Positions 18,406-30,339 of a stretch of DNA of 64,000 nt are shown here, in pieces; positions within the stretch are counted from its first letter, which is position 1; each line of letters opens with the position of its first letter. The notes below the pieces were generated by a model. The model did not search any database, was not told where the DNA came from, and worked only from the letters and a program-made list of their open reading frames with translations. The stretch covers positions 1,675,501-1,739,500 of the forward strand of contig NZ_JAVIWJ010000001.1 of NCBI RefSeq assembly GCF_034314105.1, in the 5' to 3' direction. This DNA comes from Pseudomonas sp. AB6. GTDB lineage: Bacteria; Pseudomonadota; Gammaproteobacteria; Pseudomonadales; Pseudomonadaceae. The translations under genes were made by a program, and so were the position numbers.

Positions 18406-20682
18406 TTAGCGCGCAGTAATGCGCCAAGCCCGGTGGATCTTGGTGTTGCGGGCGAAGTCCGGGTCCACGGTTTGTGCGGTAATTTCTTCCACGGAATAAC
18501 GCTCGCTCAAGTTTTCATCGAGCTGAAACTTGCGGAAGTTGTTAGAGAAATACAACACGCCACCAGGTGCCAAACGCGCCATCGCCAAATCAAGGAGCTG
18601 CACCTGATCTCGTTGCACGTCGAAAATCCCTTCCATACGCTTGGAGTTGGAGAACGTCGGCGGATCAATAAATATCAGGTCATATTCATCACGACTCGCG
18701 TCCAGCCACGCCATGACGTCGCCCTGCTCAAGTCGGTTTTTATCTGAGAAGCCATTGAGCGACAGATTGCGCCGCGCCCAATCCAGATACGTCTTCGACA
18801 GGTCTACGCTGGTGGTGGTCCGTGCTCCGCCTTTGGCCGCGTGCACGCTGGCGGTGCCGGTGTAGCTGTAAAGATTGAGAAAACGCTTACCTGCCGCTTC
18901 ACGTTGAATACGCATGCGCATCGGACGGTGGTCAAGGAACAGCCCAGTGTCCAAGTAATCCGTCAGATTGACCAGCAACTTGACGCCACCTTCACTGACT
19001 TCGCGGAATTGGCCTTGGGCACTTTGACGCTCGTACTGCTTAGTGCCGCTCTGACGCTCGCGGCGCTTGATGACGACACGGCTCTTGTCGATGTTCAACG
19101 CTTGGGGAATGGCTGCCAGGGCATCAAACAAACGTGCCGAGGCCTTTTCCGGGTCAATCGACTTAGGCGCGGCGTATTCCTGAACGTGTACCCAGTCGTG
19201 ATAGAGGTCGATAGCCAGAGAGTATTCCGGCATGTCGGCATCGTAAACGCGGTAGCAGTCAATGCCTTCACGACGCACCCACTTACCTAGCAATTTGAGA
19301 TTTTTCTGCAGGCGGTTTGCGAACATCTGCCCGCCTTCGCTCAGGCGCGCTTGCTCAACGACTGGCTCAGGAGTTTTAATCGGATTGCCATTCTTGTTGT
19401 ACTTCTCATATTTACCCGGTGCCTCGACTTCGGCTGACTCATTGGCGTCAGCTTCAACCTGATCGCGCTCGACCTGACGCTGCTCGGGCGTTCGGCGCTC
19501 TCCAGTGACGAATTGATCGGGCACCACCTTGATCAGCAGCAATTTGCACGGCAATGCACCGTTCCAAAACGCGTATTGCTTGTGACTGCGGATGCCCATG
19601 CGCTTGCCCAGGTCAGGCGCACCGGTAAACACCGCAGCTTCCCAATTTAGGCACGCCTGACGCAAACGCTCACCAAGGTTCTGGTAGAGATAAAGCAGGC
19701 TGGCTTCATCGCCCAAACGTTCACCGTAAGGAGGGTTGCAGATCACCAGACCTTTCTGGTTCTGGTCAGGACGCGGCTCAAAAGTCGCGACTTCACCTTG
19801 ATAAACCTTGATCCATTCGCTTAAACCCGCGCGGTCAATGTTATTGCGCGCAGGCTGGATCAAACGGGGATCAGCTTCATAACCACGAATCCACAAAGGT
19901 GGCTTGGCCAAGCCGATGTCAGCCCGTGCCTGTGCTTCGTCGTGCAGTTTTTTCCATGTCGCCGGAATGTGCCCCAGCCAGGCAGAAAAGCCCCAGCGTT
20001 CGCGCTTGAGGTTCGGCGCGATGTCCGCCGCGATCATTGCACCTTCCACCAGGAAGGTTCCGACGCCGCACATCGGGTCAGTCAACGCCCCGCCTTGAGC
20101 AGCGATGCGCGGCCAACCGGCACGAATCAAAATCGCCGCCGCAAGGTTTTCTTTCAGCGGTGCGGCCCCCTGCTGCAAACGATAACCACGTTGATGCAGG
20201 CTGTGCCCGGACAGATCAAGCGACAAAATAGCTTCGCCGCGATCAAGGCGCAGGTGAACGCGTAAGTCCGGATTGAGTTTATCCACCGACGGGCGTAGGC
20301 CTGAGGGCGTACGCAGTTTGTCAACGATCGCATCCTTGACCTTTAATGCACCAAAGTGGGTGTTATCAATCCCCGAACCGTTTCCGCTGAACTCCACCGC
20401 AAGGCTGCCTTCGGCGTCCAGGTGATCTTCCCATTCAACGTCCAGCACACCGTGATACAAATCCTCGGCGTCTTTCATGGGAAAACGCTTGATGACCAGC
20501 AACACGCGGTTAGCCAAGCGCGACCAGAGGCACAGCCTGTAGGCAGTTTCCATGTCTGCCAAGCCGCGAATGGCCGAAGTATGTTCGCGGGTTTCCTCTA
20601 GACCAAGCCCAGTCGCTTCTTCAGCGAGCAAGCCCTCCAGGCCTTTGGGACAAGTAAGGAAGAGTTCAAAACGGTCCGACAT
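18406..20682 (-). CDS. rlmL: Bifunctional 23S rRNA methyltransferase RlmK/RlmL
   Basis: This 758-residue fused enzyme makes m2G2445 (RlmL part) and m7G2069 (RlmK part) in 23S rRNA. A THUMP region occupies about residues 50-160; the first methylase has ALTDPMCGVGTFLVEGA and the catalytic NPPYGER (about 317); the second has FLNLYSYTGTASVHAA and IFIDPPTFSNSKRM (about 664). The ATG at 20682 starts at SDRFELFLTCPKGLE, the usual N-terminus; an upstream in-frame start was rejected. Confidence 0.95.
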   Translation of the reverse strand: MSDRFELFLTCPKGLEGLLAEEATGLGLEETREHTSAIRGLADMETAYRLCLWSRLANRVLLVIKRFPMKDAEDLYHGVLDVEWEDHLDAEGSLAVEFSGNGSGIDNTHFGALKVKDAIVDKLRTPSGLRPSVDKLNPDLRVHLRLDRGEAILSLDLSGHSLHQRGYRLQQGAAPLKENLAAAILIRAGWPRIAAQGGALTDPMCGVGTFLVEGAMIAADIAPNLKRERWGFSAWLGHIPATWKKLHDEAQARADIGLAKPPLWIRGYEADPRLIQPARNNIDRAGLSEWIKVYQGEVATFEPRPDQNQKGLVICNPPYGERLGDEASLLYLYQNLGERLRQACLNWEAAVFTGAPDLGKRMGIRSHKQYAFWNGALPCKLLLIKVVPDQFVTGERRTPEQRQVERDQVEADANESAEVEAPGKYEKYNKNGNPIKTPEPVVEQARLSEGGQMFANRLQKNLKLLGKWVRREGIDCYRVYDADMPEYSLAIDLYHDWVHVQEYAAPKSIDPEKASARLFDALAAIPQALNIDKSRVVIKRRERQSGTKQYERQSAQGQFREVSEGGVKLLVNLTDYLDTGLFLDHRPMRMRIQREAAGKRFLNLYSYTGTASVHAAKGGARTTTSVDLSKTYLDWARRNLSLNGFSDKNRLEQGDVMAWLDASRDEYDLIFIDPPTFSNSKRMEGIFDVQRDQVQLLDLAMARLAPGGVLYFSNNFRKFQLDENLSERYSVEEITAQTVDPDFARNTKIHRAWRITAR

Positions 20683-21140
20683 GATAATCCAACGCCTTTG
20701 GCGAGTAGCGGTGAGCAACGCGTTGCTTCACCAGATTTTAAACAAGCGCCTTTCTTGGAGAACGCCTGCCAGGCACACAAATTGTGCCGATCCACCCTGC
20801 AGAAACGAATTCATTCGCAAGGCAGTACTGCTGTATATCAGATAAACCGCGTCGTCCGCTTACCAATAGATTCGATTGCGTCGACCCAGCGAAAACTAAA
20901 ACGTTGCAGCAATACCTTATATTTCGTGACCCTTCGTCGATTAAAAATTGGCGTCGATCCGACATCTTTTAAACGATAAAAGCGCCTCCCATTCCCAATC
21001 AAAGCCTCGGTTCAGGGGGGCTGTGGAAAAAATACAGTGCCAGCAACTGGGCTGCTTATGGCCCGAACACCCTTTTCGTTACGTTGTTATGACAAAACGG
21101 TCATTCACAGCGTCTTACGCATTCGTTAGAACTCAACACA
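20683..21140. other. About 460-bp intergenic region with REP-like remnant
   Basis: This lies between the rlmKL start and the rmf leader. The segment around 20808-20825 (AAACGAATTCATTCGC) resembles a decayed Pseudomonas REP unit. No ORF is convincing; several frames are open but lack family features and ribosome sites. Confidence 0.35.
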
Positions 21141-21231
21141 GGTTGTCACCGCAATGGCGACAGCCCTAAGCCCGCGACGCCGGCAGCGGGTACTCACGGC
21201 AGAAGATTCTGCCCGACCTCGACATGAGGTC
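21141..21231 (+). ncRNA. Structured 5' leader of rmf (rmf RNA motif candidate)
   Basis: Four consecutive hairpins precede rmf: GGTTGTC.../...GACAGCC at 21141-21165, CCCGC/GCGGG at about 21171-21190, GGCAGA/TCTGCC at 21198-21213 and GACCTC-GACAT-GAGGTC at 21215-21231. The stretch ends 40 bases before the rmf ATG. A conserved rmf RNA motif upstream of rmf has been described for Pseudomonas; assignment to it is from position and hairpin density, not an alignment. Confidence 0.65.
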
Positions 21232-21270
21232 TCCAGGGACATAACAGTCAACAGACGAGGGCAATACCCT

Positions 21271-21486
21271 ATGAGAAGACTTAAGCGTGATCCGTTGGAA
21301 AGAGCATTTTTACGCGGATATCAATTTGGTGTTCATGGTAAATCCCGTGAGCTTTGCCCCTTTACTCTACCGTCAGTACGCCAAGCCTGGATCAATGGCT
21401 GGCGAGAAGGACGCGGCGACAACTGGGACGGTATGACCGGCACTGCGGGCATCCACAGACTTAACGAACTTCATGCGGTCGGCTAA
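21271..21486 (+). CDS. rmf: Ribosome modulation factor
   Basis: This 71-residue RMF drives 70S ribosomes into inactive 100S dimers in stationary phase. The family sequence is clear: RRLKRDPLERAFLRGYQFG, then CPFTLPSVRQAWINGWREGR. The ATG at 21271 is preceded by GAGGG; the longer frame from 21154 runs through the structured leader and is not coding. Its neighbours rlmKL and pyrD are the same as in P. aeruginosa. Confidence 0.96.
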   Translation: MRRLKRDPLERAFLRGYQFGVHGKSRELCPFTLPSVRQAWINGWREGRGDNWDGMTGTAGIHRLNELHAVG

Positions 21487-21571
21487 CCAGGCACACTCCG
21501 ACCAGATTTTTTAAATATGTTGCACATTTGACTAAACATGCACGCCCCATCCGGGCGGCGGGCTTGCGCCC

Positions 21572-21600
21572 AGGGGCTCCTTCTCAGGAGTCCCTATTTT
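21572..21600 (+). terminator. Rho-independent terminator of rmf
   Basis: The stem GGGGCTCCT / AGGAGTCCC around TCTC is followed by TATTTTTA, about 90 bases after the rmf stop and before the convergent pyrD end. Confidence 0.85.
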
Positions 21601-21627
21601 TATCCGGCGTTGACCTCGCACTACTGA

Positions 21628-22653
21628 TCAGCGGCGATTTATTGCCGCAATCGCATCAACCGACTGCCCAATTAGCGCCGGCCCTTTATAAATGAAACCA
21701 GAATAAATCTGCACCAAACTCGCCCCTGCCGCGATTTTTTCCGCAGCATGCCTGCCTTCGGTAATCCCGCCCGCGGCGATGATTGGTAATCGTCCAGCCA
21801 GTTCCCCTGCCAAAACCTTGACCGTATGGGTACTTTTTTCGCGAACCGGCGCTCCCGACAGTCCACCGACCTCATCGGCGTAGGGCATGCCTTCCACCCC
21901 TTTGCGGCTGAGCGTAGTGTTGGTAGCAATCACCGCGTCCATGCCCGAATCAATTAACGCAGCGGCCACTAGAACAGTTTCTTCGTCGGTCATGTCCGGT
22001 GCGATCTTGATCGCCAGCGGAACACGGCGGCCGTATTTCATGGCGAGGTCTTCCTGGCGCAGGCGCAGTGCTTCGAGCAATTGTTTTAGCGAATCTCCAA
22101 ACTGCAAACTGCGCAGGCCTGGGGTGTTAGGCGAGCTAACGTTTACCGTCACGTAACTCGCGTGCTCGTAGACCTTATCCAGGCAGATCAGGTAGTCGTC
22201 CACGGCCCGCTCGACGGGCGTGTCAACGTTCTTGCCGATGTTGATTCCGAGTATTCCGCCGTACCGAGCGGCCTTGACGCGAGTGATCAGGTGATCGACG
22301 CCCAGGTTGTTAAACCCCATGCGGTTAATGATTGCCTCGGCGTGAGGCAAACGAAAAATTCGTGGTTTCGGATTACCAGGCTGAGGGCGTGGCGTCACTG
22401 TACCGACCTCAACAAAGCCAAAACCTAACTGCGCAAAACCAACGATGGCCGTACCGTTTTTGTCCAGCCCCGCTGCCAAGCCAACCGGATTCGGAAAGTT
22501 CAGACCCATCACCCTGACAGGCAACTGCGCAGGCGCCTTGCTTAACAACCCATTGAGACCCAACCGCCCACCCGCGCCTATTAAATCCAGCGACAGGTCA
22601 TGGGAAGTTTCCGGGGAAAGTTTGAACAATAACTGGCGGGCCAGGTTATACAT
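21628..22653 (-). CDS. pyrD: Dihydroorotate dehydrogenase (quinone), class 2
   Basis: This 341-residue membrane-associated FMN enzyme oxidises dihydroorotate to orotate in pyrimidine synthesis and passes electrons to quinone. Visible motifs are [36 protein letters not shown] (active-site Ser region) and [16 protein letters not shown] (FMN phosphate). The N-terminal amphipathic helix ([11 protein letters not shown]) is typical of class 2 enzymes. The start at 22653 was chosen; 42 further upstream codons lie in the intergenic region. Confidence 0.95.
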   Translation of the reverse strand: MYNLARQLLFKLSPETSHDLSLDLIGAGGRLGLNGLLSKAPAQLPVRVMGLNFPNPVGLAAGLDKNGTAIVGFAQLGFGFVEVGTVTPRPQPGNPKPRIFRLPHAEAIINRMGFNNLGVDHLITRVKAARYGGILGINIGKNVDTPVERAVDDYLICLDKVYEHASYVTVNVSSPNTPGLRSLQFGDSLKQLLEALRLRQEDLAMKYGRRVPLAIKIAPDMTDEETVLVAAALIDSGMDAVIATNTTLSRKGVEGMPYADEVGGLSGAPVREKSTHTVKVLAGELAGRLPIIAAGGITEGRHAAEKIAAGASLVQIYSGFIYKGPALIGQSVDAIAAINRR

Positions 22654-22759
22654 GGGCGGGAGTGGCTCGTGAGCGGCTGAATTCAGGGACGAGATTATAG
22701 ACGGACCCGGCATAGGAGGCGAGACATGCCGCAATGTTTGCCGACGCTCGCGCCGAGAG

Positions 22760-22775
22760 TGGCATATGCATTGCT
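22760..22775 (+). promoter_or_regulatory. Sigma-54 promoter of nasS
   Basis: TGGCAT at 22760-22765 and TTGCT at 22771-22775 match the -24/-12 consensus with exact GG-N10-GC spacing. Transcription would start near 22786, about 20 bases before the nasS ATG. Nitrogen-regulated (NtrC/RpoN) expression fits a nitrate-assimilation regulator. No clear NtrC site was seen in the 107 bases upstream. Confidence 0.75.
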
Positions 22776-22805
22776 TCAAGACGCGTATGAATAAAGAGAC
22801 GCGCT

Positions 22806-24017
22806 ATGAATAAATCACCTAATAACGCTCTGGATTGGGTCGCAGGCAGCGATGCACCGGAAAAAAACACTATCGACTTAGGCTTTATCGCCCTGACTGA
22901 TTGCGCACCGCTGGTAGTCGCTGCCACTCAGGGATTCGGTCAACCTTATGGACTCACGATGAACCTGAAACGGCAGTCATCGTGGTCCAATCTACGCGAC
23001 AAGTTGGTTAACGGTGAACTAGACGCTGCCCACAGCCTCTATGGGCTGATCTACGCCGTACAGTTGGGGATCGGCGGCACCGGCCAGGTCGACATGGCGG
23101 TACTAATGGGCCTGAATCAAAACGGACAAAGCATCAATCTTTCAAAGGCCCTAAAAGAAGCCAACGTGGTCAGTCCTGACGCATTAGACAAACGCGTGCA
23201 CCAAAGCCGTACAAAACTGACCTTCGCTCAAACTTTCCCCACTGGCAATCATGCTATGTGGCTGTATTACTGGCTGGCAAGTCAGGGCATCCACCCCTTG
23301 AATGACGTTGACAGCGTTGTGGTGCCTCCTTCGCAAATGGTCGCGCATTTGCAGGCCGGGCGTATTGACGGCTTTTGCGTTGGCGAGCCCTGGGGTGCTA
23401 GCGCGGTTAATCAAGGGCTCGGATTTACCCTTGCAACTACTCAGGCCATCTGGCCGGATCACCCGGAAAAAGTTCTGGGTTGCACCCGGGAGTTTGTCGA
23501 ACAAAATCCGAACACCGCCCGCGCGCTAGTAATGGCGGTGCTCGAAGCCAGCAAGTTCATCGAACAAAACGACGAAAATCGACGTAGCACCGCTCAACTG
23601 CTCAGCGGCAGCGACTACTTGAATACGCCAGTGGGCCATATCGAGCCGCGGTTGATGGGCGATTACACAGACGGCCTCAACCATGAATGGCACGATCACC
23701 ACGCGGTGCGCTTCCACGGCGCTGGCGAGGTAAACATGCCTTACCTGTCGGACGGAATGTGGTTCATGACGCAATTCCGTCGCTGGGGTTTGCTGCGCGA
23801 AGAACCTGATTATGTGGCGATCGCCACTCAGGTGCATCGACTAGAGCTCTACGAACAGGCCGCCGAGGCAGTGGGCGTCAAGGTACCTGAGTCGGCCATG
23901 CGCAGCAGCCAACTGATCGATGGAAAAATCTGGGATGGCAGTGACCCGACGGCATACGCCCACAGTTTCAAACTACATGCGCTGGTTGATGCTGCCCCCA
24001 CTTTCATCCGTCGTTGA
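22806..24017 (+). CDS. nasS: NasS, cytoplasmic nitrate/nitrite sensor
   Basis: The 403-residue protein belongs to the NrtA/CmpA substrate-binding-like family (LGFIALTDCAPLVVAATQG; SLYGLIYAVQLGIGG) but has no signal peptide or lipobox. This is the NasS hallmark: a cytosolic protein that holds NasT when nitrate is absent and releases it when nitrate binds. It is followed 14 bases later by nasT. The start at 22806 follows the sigma-54 promoter closely. Confidence 0.9.
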   Translation: MNKSPNNALDWVAGSDAPEKNTIDLGFIALTDCAPLVVAATQGFGQPYGLTMNLKRQSSWSNLRDKLVNGELDAAHSLYGLIYAVQLGIGGTGQVDMAVLMGLNQNGQSINLSKALKEANVVSPDALDKRVHQSRTKLTFAQTFPTGNHAMWLYYWLASQGIHPLNDVDSVVVPPSQMVAHLQAGRIDGFCVGEPWGASAVNQGLGFTLATTQAIWPDHPEKVLGCTREFVEQNPNTARALVMAVLEASKFIEQNDENRRSTAQLLSGSDYLNTPVGHIEPRLMGDYTDGLNHEWHDHHAVRFHGAGEVNMPYLSDGMWFMTQFRRWGLLREEPDYVAIATQVHRLELYEQAAEAVGVKVPESAMRSSQLIDGKIWDGSDPTAYAHSFKLHALVDAAPTFIRR

Positions 24018-24031
24018 AGGAGCCTGCGAAC

Positions 24032-24607
24032 ATGCTGCGTATCCTGCTGATAAACGACACGCCCAAGAAAGTAGGTCGCCTCAAGGCCGCCCTTATAGAG
24101 GCAGGTTTTGAGGTCATTGATGAGTCCGGTTTGATTATTGACTTGCCCGCCCGGGTAGAAGCAGTTCAACCCGATGTAATTCTGATTGACACCGAATCAC
24201 CGGGCCGCGACGTCATGGAGCAAGTGGTGCTCGTCAGCCGTGATCAGCCCAGACCCATTGTGATGTTCACTGACGAACATGACCCGCTGGTAATGCGCCA
24301 AGCAATAAAATCCGGCGTCAGCGCCTACATCGTCGAAGGCATTCTCGCTCAGCGCCTGCAACCGATTTTGGATGTGGCAATGGCCCGTTTTGAGAGCGAT
24401 CAGGAACTTCGTGCCCAGATACAGGCACGGGATCAGCAGCTGGCTGAGCGCAAGCGCATCGAATTAGCCAAGGGCCTGCTGATGAAGATGAAGAATTGTA
24501 AAGAAGAAGAGGCCTACACCCTGATGCGTCGCCAAGCCATGAGCCGTCAGCAAAAGCTTATCCAGGTGGCTGAGCAAATCATCGCAATGAGTGAGTTACT
24601 GGGGTAG
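24032..24607 (+). CDS. nasT: NasT, ANTAR-domain transcription antiterminator
   Basis: This 191-residue protein has a receiver-like domain (LRILLINDTPKKVGRLK; Asp in VILIDTESPG) and a C-terminal ANTAR domain (ERKRIELAKGLLMKMKNC, then EEAYTLMRRQAMSRQQ). ANTAR proteins bind RNA hairpins with A1/G4 hexaloops and block terminator folding. Such hairpins are present before nasA and nirB in this window. The start at 24032 has AAGGAG upstream. The lone receiver is controlled by NasS binding, not by a kinase. Confidence 0.93.
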   Translation: MLRILLINDTPKKVGRLKAALIEAGFEVIDESGLIIDLPARVEAVQPDVILIDTESPGRDVMEQVVLVSRDQPRPIVMFTDEHDPLVMRQAIKSGVSAYIVEGILAQRLQPILDVAMARFESDQELRAQIQARDQQLAERKRIELAKGLLMKMKNCKEEEAYTLMRRQAMSRQQKLIQVAEQIIAMSELLG

Positions 24608-24816
24608 AAACGTGCCCTATAAGCGACTGAAATGGAAAGATAACTCAGTAAGAGCGCGTCTGGCAGTGATCAGCTACATAACCCTCGAAAATGGGCGATT
24701 CGGTTTCTTAGTTGATATCTATTTGAATATTTTTAGACCTTGTTGCCCTTCATTGCGCAAAAGCTCGCCACCTTGGATCGTCGTTATGGCTCGCAACTTG
24801 CTTATATCCTCGCACC

Positions 24817-24899
24817 GGTAGCCAAAGGCGGTTACCCCTTACACGACAAAGACGTCGCATTCCCTTCTCGCTCAGGCGAATCGGGTAGCGGCGTTTTTT
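24817..24899 (+). promoter_or_regulatory. NasT-responsive antiterminator/terminator leader of nasA
   Basis: The hairpin GGTAGCC-AAAGGC-GGTTACC (24817-24836) has a six-base loop with A at position 1 and G at position 4, the ANTAR recognition rule. Its 3' arm overlaps a competing stem, GCGGTTACCC (24828-24837) with GGGTAGCGGC (24883-24892), followed by six T (24894-24899). That second stem is an intrinsic terminator 50 bases before the nasA start. Binding of NasT to the first hairpin would prevent the terminator. A second upstream hexaloop hairpin was sought and not found with confidence. Confidence 0.75.
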
Positions 24900-24948
24900 G
24901 CGTTTTGGCCCATAGGCCGCGATTCTTTGTATGCAGATGAGGTGTTCT

Positions 24949-27826
<2,878 letters not shown>

Positions 27827-28018
27827 TCCCCTGAGGGATTAAACTTGCGCAAGAAGTTGCGCGATGCAATAAAACAAAAGCTGCGCAACATGCGCTCGAA
27901 CAATCAAGGCAATATAAGTCTGGTTTTATTCTGCAATTGCTTGATTTTCAGACGCGTCCTACATCCTGCCGGATTCACTTTCCAATAAACTACCCTCCCA
28001 TCAAAAGGAGAGGTAGTT

Positions 28019-28341
28019 ATGGCTAAGCCTGCATACATGACAATTACCGGCAAGGCTCAAGGATTGATTTGGCAGGCTGCTCCAGTAAAGAGTCGATCGG
28101 CAACAAACACCAGTCAGCACATACCGACGAAATAATGGTGCTTTCTTATACTCGTAACCTGGCCAATTTTGAAAATAACAACCAGTCAACTCATGGCTTT
28201 ATCATTATCTCCAAATACATTGATAAATTTTCGCCCTTATTGGAACAAGCACTGACCCGAAGAGAAGAGTTGGACTGCACGTTTGATTTTTATCAAACAA
28301 CGCCCGCGGCTACCAGCGGCTATAGCTTTTGGGGTGAATAA
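28019..28341 (+). pseudogene. Hcp-family type VI secretion protein, frameshifted and short
   Basis: The ATG at 28019, behind AAAAGGAGAGG, opens with AKPAYMTITGKAQGLI, the start of Hcp tube/effector proteins. The reading then leaves frame near 28067-28071. The next frame continues AGCSSKESIGNKHQSAHTDE, ISKYIDKFSPLLEQAL and TFDFYQTTP, all Hcp-like. Adding one base (ATTTGGCA to ATTTnGGCA) restores a single frame of 107 codons. Hcp proteins are usually near 160-170 residues, so the C-terminal third is also missing. An assembly or read error at the frameshift cannot be excluded. Confidence 0.75.
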
Positions 28342-29698
28342 CGATGAGCGCCAGCCGTGATGATATCTGGGATGTCCACCAAGCAGCAGGACAACTGCAA
28401 GGACAAGCCATTAGTGTTAGCGCCCGACACCTTGATCAAGGTAATGGGCGCGTGTGGTTTATTCGGGAAGTGTCCTATTACGCCAAGCATATTATTGATG
28501 ACGTTGAACTCGGTCGTAAAACCCCCACCCAGGGCATAGACGCCCTATTGAAAGAGCACCGCAGTCTCGCGAGTCAATCGCAAGCGTTGGCGCGCAATCG
28601 CCAGCGTGCCATAAGCGACAGCGTCAAACGCATCCCGGGGCCACGGCTCACCCAACCGGTTATGCGACCTGATCCCGAGCGCTTACTGCGTTATGTCTTT
28701 GCTCAACATCTCAAGGTGAGCAATGAAAAGACCCTGGCTACCCTGCACCTGCCCGTCCCGACGTCCATTTATAAACGTTACAGGCTTTTTCCTCCAGAGC
28801 TGCAATCAGAACCCATCGAACTGCACGACCCCGGGTTCTATATTGTCCCCAGAAGCACCACGGTTGAACGACTGGAAGCGCAGTTGTTCACCTCAGCCAG
28901 TTCTGCGGTCATTGCTAAATTCAGGATCCTAAACCCTGGGTTGGATCAGATAAAAGCCGGGCAAATGATCGTGCTCAGTGATCCCAATAATGGACAATGC
29001 ACTGAGGAAGAAGCGCGCCTGATGGACGCGGCAAAAGTGGTGAATATGGCGTTGGAGGATCTTAGTCCTGAAGAAGCCGACTTCATGGTTCGCCACCGCG
29101 ACGAAATCGAGTCTTTAATCAAGTACGGCTCTATTGGGACCAGCATGGCGGCGGCGGTTTACAAGGACAACATAGACGCGGTAGGAGAAATCCTGGAAGC
29201 CATTGAAGACCTGCACAAGCGCACCTTCAACCAACACGGGCACCTGCGATCCCCCGAGTTCTTTGCTGAACGCAAAGAACTGTTTGCTCAACTCGACACC
29301 CACCTCACCAAGCTGACCAAAAATACCATCGACTACCCTGACCACCCGAAACTGAAAACCGCCCTGGGTATTTCCAGCCGTAGTTTGGTGCATCGCTGGG
29401 GCCGGGCCGGTGCCCATGACATGAACCCTGGATATGCCACTCATCTGGCCAAAGTGGCCAAGGCCTCCAAGTACATAAATTACGGTGGTTGGGTGGGCAC
29501 CGCTATTGGCGGCGGGGCTTCTTATATGAAAGTGCAGGATGTATGCCGGGCGGGGGATGCTGAGGCGTGTGAGAAGGTGAAATATACGGAGACCGGAGGG
29601 TTCGCAGGAGGGGCTGCGGGCGGTTTTGTCGCAGGCGGAGTTTTAAGCGCCGTCGGGACTGGAGCGATCTGCTTTGCTATCGGGGTTCCGACTGCTGG

Positions 29699-29723
29699 TG
29701 AACTGCGCCCCAAATGTTGGACA
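29699..29723 (+). repeat. Left terminal inverted repeat of the IS
   Basis: This 25-base end is the exact reverse complement of 31130-31154. The flanking TGG at 29696-29698 is the target duplication. Confidence 0.95.
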
Positions 29724-29749
29724 CCCATCCAACTACCGGGGTGTTTTTC

Positions 29750-30286
29750 ATGGGTAAATATTCAACGCAGTTCAAGCGGTCCGCCATCAATGCTTTCCTT
29801 GAGCGCGGTCAAGGTTTTCGTCACATAGCCGCTCAATTTCAGATGGACCCTACGTTGCTCCGTCGTTGGGTGGCGGCCTACGAGCTGCACGGGGAAGCCA
29901 GCCTGCAGGGGCGTATGAAGGAACATGGTCCCGAGTTCAAACTGTCCGTTGTCCAGCACATGGAGCGTGAGAAGTTGTCATTTCGGCAAACGGCTGCGAT
30001 TTTCAATCTGGGCAATTCAACGCAGATAGGCAGATGGCAGCAGCAATATTACAGTGGCGGCATCGAAGCCCTGACGTCAGGGAAAAAAGGCCCACGTAAC
30101 GTTATGCCAAAGCCCCCCGCCAAGCCCCGCAAACCGGCAGTGCTCACCGACGAAGAGCGCGCCCACAAAGAGTTGCTCGACGAACTTCAGTACCTGCGCA
30201 TGGAGAACGCCTACCTAAAAAAGTTAAAGGTGTTAGGCGAGGAGGCGATGAGGCGGGACAAAGAAGCGAAGAAAAAGCCTGGGTAG
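29750..30286 (+). CDS. IS3-family transposase OrfA
   Basis: This 178-residue protein has two helix-turn-helix units (RHIAAQFQMDPTLLRRWVAA and RQTAAIFNLGNSTQIGRWQQ), the tandem arrangement of IS150-type OrfA, and a C-terminal leucine-heptad region (LLDELQYLRMENAYLKKL). It starts at 29750, inside the left end. The A-rich slippery site AAAAAG at 30272-30277 near its end allows -1 frameshifting into orfB. Confidence 0.92.
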   Translation: MGKYSTQFKRSAINAFLERGQGFRHIAAQFQMDPTLLRRWVAAYELHGEASLQGRMKEHGPEFKLSVVQHMEREKLSFRQTAAIFNLGNSTQIGRWQQQYYSGGIEALTSGKKGPRNVMPKPPAKPRKPAVLTDEERAHKELLDELQYLRMENAYLKKLKVLGEEAMRRDKEAKKKPG

Positions 30287-30339
30287 TCACTGAGCTGAGG
30301 AGCGATTTTCCAATCGACGCCCTGCTCAAGCTGGTCGGC

